From Eutreptiella sp. 'Long Island Sound 2002' (Eukaryota; Euglenozoa; Euglenophyceae; Eutreptiales; Eutreptiaceae): a stretch of 64,000 nt of DNA. The position numbers were made by a program, and so were the translations under genes. This document shows, in pieces, positions 44,001-49,589 of the stretch. Position 1 is the first letter of the stretch. Each line of letters opens with the position of its first letter. The notes below the pieces were generated by a model. The model searched no databases and was not told the origin of the DNA. It saw nothing but the letters and a program-made list of their open reading frames with translations. Location of the stretch: positions 150,120,352 through 150,184,351 of the forward strand of contig OZ038381.1 of NCBI GenBank assembly GCA_964036045.1, read 5' to 3'.

Positions 44001-45104
44001 CCGTTCCTGCTGTGGGCACTCCTGAGATGGCAAGGGTTAGGTCGCACGGGGGTGGTTGCCAGCCAGGACCCGACCACCGGGGGGGGGGGGGGGGGGCTAC
44101 AGACCCCAAAATGGTTCTATGGAACAATGGGTTTTGTGGGCTTTGGAGGTAATCTGCTGAACTCAGCTAAACGAAACCTGTGGCGGCCCGCAAGAGTGCT
44201 TTGAGCGCTAGATAGGGCAAGACGAGGCGCTATACAAATGTCGTTTGTTGCTCATTGAAGATCTTGCCCTCGAGCTGAGCCCCGGCTCGATGATGTGGTA
44301 GTGCCGCAGTCTTTCCTTTGTAGAAAACGATCGTGTCAACACATCAATGTGTATGCAACTTTTTTGTTCTGGTGTCTAATTCCTAGATAGTGTACACTAA
44401 AGCGAATTACCCTTACCGTGCAGCGCCTGCTGCGCGCTCGTGGCGCGTAGTAAGCGCTCCCCATGACGTATGACCCACCATGCTTTTTCAAAATGCAAGC
44501 ACAATCACGGGAAAGCGCACCATGAACCACAGGGGCAACACCTTGCTTGTCAAACTTTCGTAGTTGGGGGCTGCAGGCATCTTATCACAGATGTCAGCAA
44601 CATTTTGCTTCTCATTCTCTAGAAGAATTGCGCACTGCCTGTGTTTCTTTGTTTGGAAGCATTTGCCATTTTTCCGCCAAAAGTTCAGCCAGGTACAGGC
44701 AGTATCCTCATGAATTTCATGCTTGTGTGCTACTGCAGCATAGCCAACTTGCCTAGCTTCCATGGTGACTATTGCAATGAAGTGATCGTCGTAGGACTGC
44801 CGTTTTGGATCCTCCACCAGGCAGTGCATAGCATTCCCTGAGTCTACACAGAGTTCCTGCTCGCTCCCGCACCCCTTCCCACTTTATGCACAACTCCTGC
44901 TGCCTGACCCGCAACCAACCTCACATCACTGCCTACCCACTATGTGCTGTGTGATGAAGGCTTGCCAAGAAAGGTGCACCCACCCCAAGCCGGCCCAATG
45001 ATCGTGGGGACCAGATCCTGACAGTCAATGTACGGCTGCCCAAAAACCTTGGTGGGGAGGAGAAGAAGTTGATCGAGGAGCTGGCGAAGCGAGGAGGCGT
45101 GTAA
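19998..45104 (+). CDS. Chaperone protein DnaJ, plastid/cyanobacterial type (seven exons)
   Basis: The gene encodes a type I J-domain co-chaperone that delivers clients to Hsp70 and stimulates its ATPase, here probably in the plastid. Exons are 19998-20099, 20247-20348, 20963-21232, 23607-23834, 24306-24518, 30717-30790 and 44960-45104. All introns are GT-AG; the first five are phase 0 and the last is phase 2. Joined, they give 377 codons: J domain with HPD, G/F region with the cyanobacterial-style DLFESFFGG, four CxxCxGxG motifs, then the two beta-barrel substrate domains ending [15 protein letters not shown]. This matches plant DJA4/5/6-like plastid DnaJ. Missing: start codon and transit peptide, expected upstream of 19998. 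Introns 5 and 6 are 6.2 and 14.2 kb and full of transposons. Intron 6 has a weak donor (GTTTGA), so its boundary is less certain, but the join [10 protein letters not shown] agrees with the family. Confidence 0.85.
20247..20348 (+). CDS. DnaJ exon: J-domain helices II-III with HPD
   Basis: 34 codons read [20 protein letters not shown], then [14 protein letters not shown]. The His-Pro-Asp motif needed to stimulate Hsp70 ATPase is intact. Acceptor CTGCAG, donor GTACCT. Confidence 0.88.
20963..21232 (+). CDS. DnaJ exon: end of J domain and G/F region
   Basis: 90 codons begin [20 protein letters not shown] and continue into a Gly/Phe-rich region ([13 protein letters not shown], then a GMGGM repeat). 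The next part, [19 protein letters not shown], opens the substrate domain. The GGCATGGGTGGTATG repeat is a short in-frame expansion. Confidence 0.88.
21533..22186. other. Intron 3 sequence with duplicated words
   Basis: GACCATGATAGAACAATTTGG and ACAGACTATGATAGAACAAT (about 21587-21675) are two copies of a ~65-bp unit, each followed by GA.ACAG.CTCTGGT.C.GGGCC. Poly-C lies at about 22011-22024. No gene was recognised. Confidence 0.45.
22187..22796 (+). mobile_element. Helentron-like non-autonomous element, copy 1
   Basis: The 5' end AAATCACCTCGAAGAGAG is mirrored near the 3' end by GCCTCTCTTCAATGCA, followed by the hairpin TGCCGAAGGCA and AATAGAATT. The inverted repeat is terminal at the 5' side but internal to a hairpin at the 3' side, the asymmetric arrangement known for Helentron/Helitron2 elements. 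Inside are a poly-G tract and two tRNA-like modules in opposite orientation (left arm about 22489-22552, right arm about 22567-22636), including GGTTCGAATCC. No coding capacity, so it would depend on proteins supplied elsewhere. It lies in DnaJ intron 3. Confidence 0.6.
22797..23606. other. Rest of DnaJ intron 3
   Basis: GCTCCACCATCTCGGTCCCAA (about 22815) resembles the ends of the foldback family at 25.9 kb, a possible solo terminus. Poly-C lies at about 23420-23433. No other feature was seen. It ends in the acceptor CTCCAG. Confidence 0.4.
23607..23834 (+). CDS. DnaJ exon: zinc-finger domain
   Basis: 76 codons contain all four CxxCxGxG motifs: [24 protein letters not shown] and CTACGGDG. 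They bind two zinc ions and contact substrate. The RTPFGVIQ linker is typical of plastid DnaJ. Donor GTATGT. Confidence 0.9.
23835..24305 (+). other. DnaJ intron 4
   Basis: The 471-bp intron has consensus ends (GTATGT ... TTTTTCAG). No repeat family was recognised in it. Confidence 0.75.
24306..24518 (+). CDS. DnaJ exon: C-terminal domain, part 1
   Basis: 71 codons start [20 protein letters not shown] and include the [20 protein letters not shown] block and [11 protein letters not shown], all hallmarks of the DnaJ C-terminal peptide-binding fold. Phase 0 on both sides; donor GTGTGT. Confidence 0.9.
24519..25234. other. Start of DnaJ intron 5
   Basis: No gene was recognised. A 21-base poly-C tract lies at 25119-25139. 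Confidence 0.5.
25235..25830 (+). mobile_element. Helentron-like non-autonomous element, copy 2
   Basis: It starts AAATCACTTTGAAGAGAGG and ends GCCTCTCTTCGAGGTGCA, then ATGCCGAAGGCAATGGAATT. The two tRNA-like arms (about 25542-25602 and 25606-25672) face each other with almost no loop, so the centre could extrude a long cruciform. B-box-like GTTTGAATCC and, in the right arm read in reverse, GGTTTGAACCCCGG are visible. It lies in DnaJ intron 5. Confidence 0.6.
25854..25912 (+). repeat. Degenerate telomere-like CCCTAA tract
   Basis: AACCCAACCCTGACC, CACCCCAACCCTAGTCCTAA and similar words resemble worn (CCCTAAA)n or (CCCTAA)n. The tract directly precedes a foldback-element end; a similar CCCTACCCCTACCCCTTGCC lies at 27075. 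Confidence 0.4.
25913..27076 (+). mobile_element. Foldback-like repeat element A
   Basis: The ends are ACCGAGCTGGTGG (25921) and the inverted CCACCAGCTCGGT (27060). Inside are part of the ~160-bp unit array (26040-26400), a unique module (26400-26940), a CTTGCTG microsatellite (26955-27003) and TATAAAACCAAGACTGGTT just inside the right end. The same parts recur in the copies at 27.1-30.2 and 38.2-39.8 kb. No transposase frame was recognised. Confidence 0.55.
27107..30183. mobile_element. Foldback-like repeat cluster B with large inverted repeats
   Basis: The left end GATTGAATATTGGGACCGAG (27107) is mirrored by the right end CTCGGTCCCAATATTCAATC (30164-30183). Arms of about 650 bp (27120-27780 and 29560-30170) are near-identical inverted copies made of ~160-bp units. 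Inner parts include a unique module (28500-28960), a CTTGCTG tract (28971-29066) and the end motif CCACCAGCTCGGTGACC (29126-29142). Segments 27805-28099 and 29267-29561 are direct duplicates. It looks like nested or rearranged copies, and the assembly gap falls within it. Confidence 0.55.
28100..28299. other. Assembly gap, 200 N
   Basis: Exactly 200 N, probably a scaffolding placeholder. It is flanked by ~160-bp foldback units in opposite orientations, so local order and copy number are unreliable. Confidence 0.97.
30184..30716. other. End of DnaJ intron 5, with telomere-like word
   Basis: GTTAGGGTTAGGTTTTAGGG (30295-30314) is telomere-like. Poly-C stretches lie at 30395-30500. The intron ends with CTCTTGACAG, a good acceptor. 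Confidence 0.5.
30717..30790 (+). CDS. DnaJ exon: C-terminal domain, part 2
   Basis: 74 nt read [20 protein letters not shown], then GAKLR, matching the family's 'v.VPTvdG.v.lkIPaGTQPG..lr'. The exon ends after AG of an Arg codon (phase 2). Its donor GTTTGA is weak, but reading on gives an unrelated tail and a stop. Confidence 0.85.
30791..31853. other. Start of DnaJ intron 6 (14.2 kb)
   Basis: No gene was recognised. Poly-C lies at about 31238-31251 and poly-G at about 31520-31539. The intron size is inferred from the phase-compatible exon at 44960. Confidence 0.45.
31854..32494 (+). mobile_element. Helentron-like non-autonomous element, copy 3
   Basis: The 5' end AAATCACCTTGAAGAGAGG pairs with CCTCTCTTCGAGGTGCATT near the 3' end (14 of 15 core bases), followed by the hairpin ATTGCCGAAGGCAAT and AGAATT. 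The tRNA-like arms lie at about 32183-32245 and 32282-32345, with the longest loop of the three copies (GACTGTCATCGGCGGTGCC region). Non-coding. It lies in DnaJ intron 6. Confidence 0.62.
32495..32773. other. AT-richer spacer
   Basis: No feature was recognised. It precedes a decayed coding region. Confidence 0.3.
32774..34395 (+). pseudogene. Decayed ORF of an unidentified element
   Basis: Protein-like text continues through several frames. They are [20 protein letters not shown] (32774), [20 protein letters not shown] (about 33160), and a Lys/Arg-rich part followed by SSSDSS clusters (33340-33816). Then come [20 protein letters not shown] (about 34075), [13 protein letters not shown], and [20 protein letters not shown] (about 34205) to [11 protein letters not shown]. 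At least three shifts or stops are needed, so it is broken. The charged, coiled-coil-like content would suit a structural or regulatory element protein. I do not recognise it. Confidence 0.4.
34396..35741. other. No recognisable gene; poly-C tracts
   Basis: Poly-C runs lie at about 34669-34683, 34909-34922 and 35157-35173. No domain was seen. Confidence 0.35.
35742..36345 (+). pseudogene. Decayed ORF of unknown family
   Basis: One plus frame from 35742 reads [20 protein letters not shown] and [20 protein letters not shown]. It passes TAG, TGA and TAA while still reading [20 protein letters not shown]. After a shift near 36040 it continues [60 protein letters not shown] and [20 protein letters not shown]. 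The composition is that of a real protein, and the stops are of the CAA/CGA/TGG-to-stop kind. The family is unknown. Confidence 0.4.
36368..36670 (-). repeat. Dispersed ~290-bp repeat, copy 2
   Basis: This is a second copy of 14147-14450. The minus frame again reads [25 protein letters not shown] and [13 protein letters not shown]. Both copies differ at many bases yet keep the frame open. Confidence 0.55.
36671..38239. other. Low-complexity region without confident gene
   Basis: It holds a GCATCGGCATCAGC-type minisatellite (37310-37385), a CAG-rich stretch (37425-37450) and poly-C/G runs. A frame at 37679-38074 ([20 protein letters not shown]) is charged but unrecognised. No exon is supported. 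Confidence 0.3.
38240..39792 (-). mobile_element. Foldback-like repeat element C
   Basis: Relative to element A this copy is inverted. It shows AACCATTCTTGGTTTTATAA (38250), a GCAAGCAAGCAGC microsatellite (38313-38349), the unique module (38380-38860), five ~162-bp units, and the end CTCGGTGCCAATATTCAATC (about 39769-39788). The word AATGATCCTAGACC or a relative marks the units at 38977, 39138, 39300, 39462 and 39629. One end is degenerate (CCTGGGGG instead of CAGCTCGGT). No transposase frame was found. Confidence 0.55.
39793..40540 (+). other. Hypothetical short frames, family unknown
   Basis: 39797-39976 reads [20 protein letters not shown], then [20 protein letters not shown], plausible but unrecognised. 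40053-40352 is Gly/Pro-rich around a poly-C tract. They may be remnants of one element. No further support. Confidence 0.25.
40541..40980 (+). repeat. Three tandem units of ~155 bp
   Basis: GCTGCTGTGAGCAA.AAG.CT.AAATA (40549, 40700, 40857), GTGGTGGGAGCTA and CAGGAAACT.AAATAGTGGGCC recur three times, with GGACGGGG and GATAGT.AGCACACTT between. No coding was recognised. Confidence 0.7.
40981..41359. other. Non-coding, with imperfect inverted repeat
   Basis: GCGTGCGATTTTCGCG (41087-41102) is partly mirrored by GCGCGAAAATCACGC (41162-41176). No gene was recognised. Confidence 0.4.
41360..42223 (+). pseudogene. Decayed low-complexity ORF flanking an RNase H fragment
   Basis: One frame reads [20 protein letters not shown] (41360). 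Beyond the RNase H segment the same frame reads [20 protein letters not shown], a TAG, then [40 protein letters not shown] and [20 protein letters not shown]. It looks like a disordered Ser/Pro/Arg-rich protein with stops. Family unknown. The relation to the RNase H piece, which is in another frame, is unclear. Confidence 0.3.
41455..41727 (+). pseudogene. RNase H domain fragment of a retroelement
   Basis: The frame reads [20 protein letters not shown], then [20 protein letters not shown]. 'W.psH.[15 protein letters not shown]' is the C-terminal block of RNase HI found in retroelement polyproteins, containing the catalytic His loop and the last acidic residue. The N-terminal strands and reverse transcriptase are absent, so this is a short relic inside DnaJ intron 6. 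LTR versus non-LTR origin cannot be told; 'SHqGipGNE.aD' is common in non-LTR elements. Confidence 0.6.
42298..42931 (+). pseudogene. Hypothetical element protein, broken (~210 codons)
   Basis: It starts [20 protein letters not shown]. After a shift near 42415 it continues with a Gln tract and [20 protein letters not shown], then [15 protein letters not shown], a TAG (42578), and [55 protein letters not shown] and [20 protein letters not shown] to a stop. The second half (42593-42931, 112 codons) is intact and protein-like. I do not recognise the family. Confidence 0.4.
42932..43544. other. No recognisable gene
   Basis: TGTCAGACGTCTAGCAC-like words recur (42106, 43115, 43202) as partly inverted TGTCTGACA pairs. 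They may be ends of the element to the left. Unproven. Confidence 0.3.
43545..43892 (-). pseudogene. Ty3/gypsy-type integrase fragment
   Basis: The minus frame reads [20 protein letters not shown], then [20 protein letters not shown] and [20 protein letters not shown]. This follows the gypsy integrase layout: the end of the HHCC zinc motif (C..C), 'G.L.PLP', the first catalytic Asp in VDFI, and 'yd.iliVvD.lS'. Past a stop (a duplicated QALSV) the same strand continues [20 protein letters not shown] and SNGPRTAEQ, matching 'vf..HG.P..iVsDnGPqf' with Asp replaced by Ser. It is a dead fragment in DnaJ intron 6. Confidence 0.6.
43893..44487. other. No gene; retroposon-tail-like motif near 44190-44245
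   Basis: Poly-G lies at 44079-44096. AGTGCTTTGAGCGCTAGATA, then GAGGCGCTATACAAATGTC, resembles the 'gcgctatAtaaatg' 3' ends of SINE/LINE retroposons in many eukaryotes. No body was identified. Confidence 0.35.
44488..44829 (-). CDS. Helix-turn-helix protein fragment, probably transposase-derived
   Basis: The 113-codon minus frame reads [20 protein letters not shown], then [20 protein letters not shown] and GKCFQTKK. This fits the homeodomain-like HTH of transposases ('..AiryaRe.GyaavAkk.gI..dTv..Wl.rwre.G'). The rest ([20 protein letters not shown] and a hydrophobic tail) has no recognised domain, and no DDE core was found. It ends 130 bp upstream of the last DnaJ exon, in intron 6. Confidence 0.4.
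   Translation of the reverse strand: MHCLVEDPKRQSYDDHFIAIVTMEARQVGYAAVAHKHEIHEDTACTWLNFWRKNGKCFQTKKHRQCAILLENEKQNVADICDKMPAAPNYESLTSKVLPLWFMVRFPVIVLAF
44960..45104 (+). CDS. DnaJ last exon
   Basis: The first G completes the split Arg codon, then [40 protein letters not shown] and LAKRGGV, with a TAA stop at 45102-45104. 'mkkGvP......rGDqlv.v.v.iPk.Ls..erkLieeLa' is the conserved DnaJ C-terminal end. Acceptor GATGAAG. Confidence 0.85.
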
Positions 45105-46548
45105 TTTGTGGGGTAACAAGGTGTGCCTTCTAGAAGCCCCCAAAATGTGTCGGCACATTGTGTTCCCTCACAAAGCCGCAGTATTGCATTGTGTCCACGG
45201 CAAAGCAGTTTCAGAGACACGCATTGGAGCGTCCATGGCGTCACCAATTCTTCTGGGATATGCCCCCCCCCCCCCCCCCTCCCCCCCCCAGTTGTCAACA
45301 CTCAAAACATTCCGTGCCGTTTTTCATTGCTGGAACGAAGGCACCCCCTGCGGGAGTTGTGCAATATTGGATGGTGGGGATTGAGTGCTTTGCGGATGGT
45401 GCGCATCCCGATTCCTGGGCACCGTTGTAGGGCCAGGTGCTGCAGAGGCAACAACAAGAGGGTTGGTGACAGCAACAGGCAGCAATAGTGGCAGGAACAA
45501 AAGCAGAGACCAGACCAACGGTTTCTTCTGCTCATCACAACACTGTGCCTGGGAAACCATTTCTGCACAGGCTGAATTGATGGTCCCTGTGGTCAAATAC
45601 TTGCGTATGCATGTGTGTGAGCACATCCTTACCAAGGAAGTCCGGCACCTGTGAGATGAGACTGTTGCTAACCCTCTGCCTGATTCTTTTGGCTTGTTCT
45701 GTGGTTTGCACTGGCTTCTTCACCATTTGCTTCTCCCCCCCCCCCCCCCCACACGCACCAGCCTGTTTGATGGCTATAGGCTGGGCTCTTGGGATTCCCC
45801 CTTACTGTGACAGAAGAGCATCCTGGACCTTGCAAGCGCACTGTTCTCCTTGAAATGATACTTTTCCTACACGCACATATGCAAACAATGAAAGGCGGCT
45901 GAAAAGCGTGCTGCGGCATGGACAGAGTGCTCAGAGCGACTGCTGAAGTGGATGCACAGGGGCACAGATGATGTGAGCACAATGCGACATGGACACCCAA
46001 GGATGGTTCTCACCTTGGTGAGGGGCATGGACCGGGGCCCTGCTGCCAGATCGCCCATGCTGGTGTCCCTCCTTAATATTCAGCCCAAATATCCCCCCAA
46101 CAAATGGGTGAGTCTGCCAGAGCAAGGAATATCTCATATGCGGACACGCTGGGTTATCCCTGCACATGTTGTGGGCCAGCACACGCAAGTGGTCCAACCT
46201 GCAGCTCCCACTGCAACACCTATCACCACCAAACACCCTATTTCCATACCACCCCCCACCCATCACCCCAGGTGGCACCCATGCCACGCGAGGAAATGGA
46301 CACACAATACACACACCATGGACCCAGTGGGGAGGGCTGGGGAGTGGGGGTCACAGGATGCGCTCACCACAAGAAGGACTGAGTGCGAGAAAGCGCAGGT
46401 TGCAAGGAAAGGGCAAGGGTAAGTGGCGAGAGGCCAACTGGCGCCACCAGCTGCAGACAGCATTGCAACCAGCCCCCCCCCCCCCCCCCCCGCCCCTCCC
46501 CACAGGAGACCAGAACCTTGCAGTCGGAGCATGGTTTGAATTGACTTG
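45105..46548 (+). other. Downstream of DnaJ; one possible exon at 45896-46107
   Basis: Poly-C tracts lie at about 45263-45280, 45737-45750 and 46470-46491. At 45896-46107 a frame reads AAEKRAAAWTECSERLLKWM, HRGTDDVSTMRHGHPRMVLT, LVRGMDRGPAARSPMLVSLL and NIQPKYPPNKW, then a perfect donor GTGAGT. It could be an exon of another + gene or of an element. Family unknown. Confidence 0.3.
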
Positions 46549-46765
46549 GGCATCACACACACACACACAGACACACCCACCCACCCACCCACCCACCCAC
46601 CCACACACACACACACACACACAGAGGTTCTGATTCCGCAGAAGGGAGGGAAACAACGTCACAAAGAGGCCTCAGCAGACCTGAGCCAAATGAGGCGTCC
46701 AGCCCAACGCTGCACAAGGATCCACCTCTAAAAGTACAGATCACACACACACACACACACAAGGA
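46549..46765. repeat. CA and CCCA microsatellites
   Basis: (CA) then (CCCA) then (CA) fill 46553-46623, and a second CA tract lies at 46742-46760, directly before a SINE-like unit. Confidence 0.8.
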
Positions 46766-47240
46766 TCCCCGGCTAACTCAACCGGGCTAAGCGTAGGACT
46801 CGCACCCGAGAGGTCGTGGGTTCGATTCCCGGAGTGGGTGTGCCTGGAGGCGGGCGGCGGTAGCCGTGCGTCAAGGGCATCCTTTCTGGGAAAGTCGCTG
46901 AATGAGTAGGCATGGATGCCGCCTCGCTGCCGCGAGCACCACCAGCTGTGATTGCCCCATCACACACACAACACACGGGGCAACATGGCCATGACGGGCT
47001 CGTTGAACTATTACCGTGGAGCTGGCCCGGCGGAAGCCACGGAGCTACCACCCTCACTTCCAGGGTGGTCCTGGGGCAGCGAGCCAGGTTCTGGTCCAGA
47101 GTGCATATCACACTGGTCGAGGGGTAACACAGGGACGCACCCTGAGCCTGTACAGTGGGCCTGCTTTGATGGGAGTGACCCGACCCGAGGACGCCAGAGT
47201 GGCCATACGGGCTAATCCGGGAGACCTGGTAAAAATGGCA
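46766..47240 (+). mobile_element. tRNA-derived SINE-like element
   Basis: The A box TAACTCAACCGG (46774-46785; 11 of 12 consensus positions) and a perfect B box GGTTCGATTCC (46819-46829) are 33 nt apart, a working Pol III promoter layout. The anticodon region does not fold as a tRNA, so it is a SINE head rather than a gene. A GC-rich body follows to about 47240, ending near TGGTAAAAATGGC and a poly-C tract. Limits are approximate, as no second copy is in the window. Confidence 0.5.
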
Positions 47241-49589
47241 ATCCCCCCCCCCCCCCCCCACACACACACGGACTCACTGAGCAGGTGAGCAGGGCTACCA
47301 GCCTCAAGCAGGGGAGAGTATGTTGCTGTGGATGGAACGTCGCCATGGCCAGCGCAGCAGAAGAGAGCAAGGTGACAAGATGGAGAAATGATTCAGAATA
47401 TGTGTCCGATTGTCCGAGTATCCATAGCAACACAATCTACAACATGGGAATGGGCTCCAATGTCGTTCTCCTTTCCTGTTGCTTGTGTGTCCTTGCTGTC
47501 TTTGCGTTCTTAGTTTGCTCAAACCTCAATGTCCTGAATTCTAACCGAGTGCATTCGGCTGTACCTGCATACCCAGAATGTGCCATGCTGCTGTATTCCA
47601 AGCATTCTATCCATGCATTCCTGATCTATTTTTTTAGATACCCAGCCAAGCATGTTGTTCTGTGAGAAGGAGCCCACCAGCCAGACAGCCTAAGTTCACG
47701 GCGCCCGGTTCAGGGATGTGCAGCGTTTAGGTTCCCCACCACTTGCACCTCCCTGGGCTGATATGCTCTGTGGGTAGTGGGTGGTTGTGGCTGAGCCTCG
47801 TTGCCTCAAGGCCCATTTGCCTGCAACCCCATTTGGAATGTATGGCTTGCAACCTGCAAGAAGCTTTGAGGGCTGGGTGCTGCCCACACCCTTGACGGCG
47901 CACCACAGACTGCATCATGCACAGCATTTTGTCTGCTATGCCCGCTGCCTGGGACCACAGATTATTTGAATTCTTGTTCTTTCACTCGTCTCAAAAAATG
48001 ACCCCAGCTGTTGTGTTCCAGAGAGGTCAGTTTGGGGTTGGAATGCCAAATATGTTTCTGTAGGGTGATTTGAGAGTCAGTGTGTTTTTTAGTTAATGGG
48101 TGATTTGACAGAGTTGGTGTGATTTCATATCATCAACAGGCAGGGGATTGCAGTTGCTCACTGCATAGCACACAGATTTGAGCAGCAGTGTCGCACCAGA
48201 CCGCTGTACAACACAATGCAAATATCACAGCACAACATAAGCAGGATGCTACATGCAGAGGGTATCGTCAATAGAGGCGCACAGCCCAGCTGCACAGTGA
48301 ATGCAGCATGGACAAGTGAGCATTCCAGATATTGCAGTCGCAGTTCACTACACTTTGCAACCTTGTCAGAAGAAGGGATTCTTATTCTGGTTGTTTGCAA
48401 CCTTACAAAGTCCAGTGACCTGAGGCTGATGTGCACCTTGCTGAGCTGACGTTCTGAGCTGGTCGGGCCTGCTGCATGGGGTGCAGTGTGGTGTACCCTC
48501 TGCAGCCTTTGCACACCCCTGGCCAACTGCTTTCTGGTTGGCCATTTGGTGGAGGGCAGGGGCAGTTTGACAGAAGTGTGTTGGGTACGCACATGCTTTG
48601 CAGGCAGGTCAACCACAGATCCTGCGTTACCAGGTACATGCAAGTTACAGCCAGAGCATGCGGCTTTGCAGAATCGGTCGAGAGCAGCGGGATGGGTTGT
48701 TTTACAAGGTACAATTGTGCAGAGTCAGTGATGATGGGTGGTGGTGGTTAGTTATCTATGGTGCTTCTATGACCACAGCTGAGGAATCTTGATGGATGGG
48801 GATATGCCAGCAGCTGTAGGGAATACGGTTGCACGTTCCCCCTCTGGGCAACGTCACGTTGCTGATCTTTGATTCCAGTTGTGTTGTTTTCTCAGCCTTT
48901 GCAATTTGCAAGCTGACGTATCCAGCTGTTTCTTTTGCCTGCCTTGGCCCACCCATTGGCTCTTCTGTTGTTTCCTAATCTGACAGGTAAGTTTTTAGCC
49001 TTTTTTTTATTTCTGTTGTTGTCCATTTTATGCTTGGAGGTAATACAAACAGGTGTATCCATGCCAATGTGTGGAAATTTGGTTGGTCAGGGATTTTGAT
49101 TGAGACAAGGGTCCCTGAGGTGCATTTTTCACCAGGTCAAGGGTTTCTGCAGCAGAAAGTTCTGGCAAGAGATTTTTTGTTTCAGCAGTCACTTGGTGCA
49201 CTGGGATACTGGGATGTGCGACTACTGATCTGTAGCTCCCTCATTGTTCACGCAAGTTGAATTGGATCTGATGCCTCACAATAAAAGCATTTAAATCCCG
49301 CACCATTGACCATCATAGCACTTAGCATTTCTGCCAGCTGTAGCTCTTTACGCAGCTACCAAAATGCAATAGGTATGCAAGTGACAGTGAACCCACATGC
49401 ATTTTAGTACCAGCAGTCAATATGTGGTATTTAAAATAAACCTGCGATGTACCAAACCCCCCCCCCCTCTTCACCCGAAAACAAGCCACTGAGGCCCTGG
49501 CGGTATACAAAGAACAAAATAGTGTGCAGCCAGACTTTGTGAAAGGTATTTTGTTTTCCTTTTTTTTTTCTTCACCAAGGGGGAATAGG
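47241..49589. other. No confident gene; possible exon fragments
   Basis: Frames such as SQSMRLCRIGREQRDGLFYK (about 48648-48710, between AG and GT dinucleotides) look protein-like but cannot be joined into a gene. The rest has no recognised domain. Confidence 0.3.

Noticed and set aside
46766-46850. Functional tRNA gene
   Set aside because: The A and B boxes are good, but the anticodon and acceptor stems do not pair. A SINE head is the better explanation.
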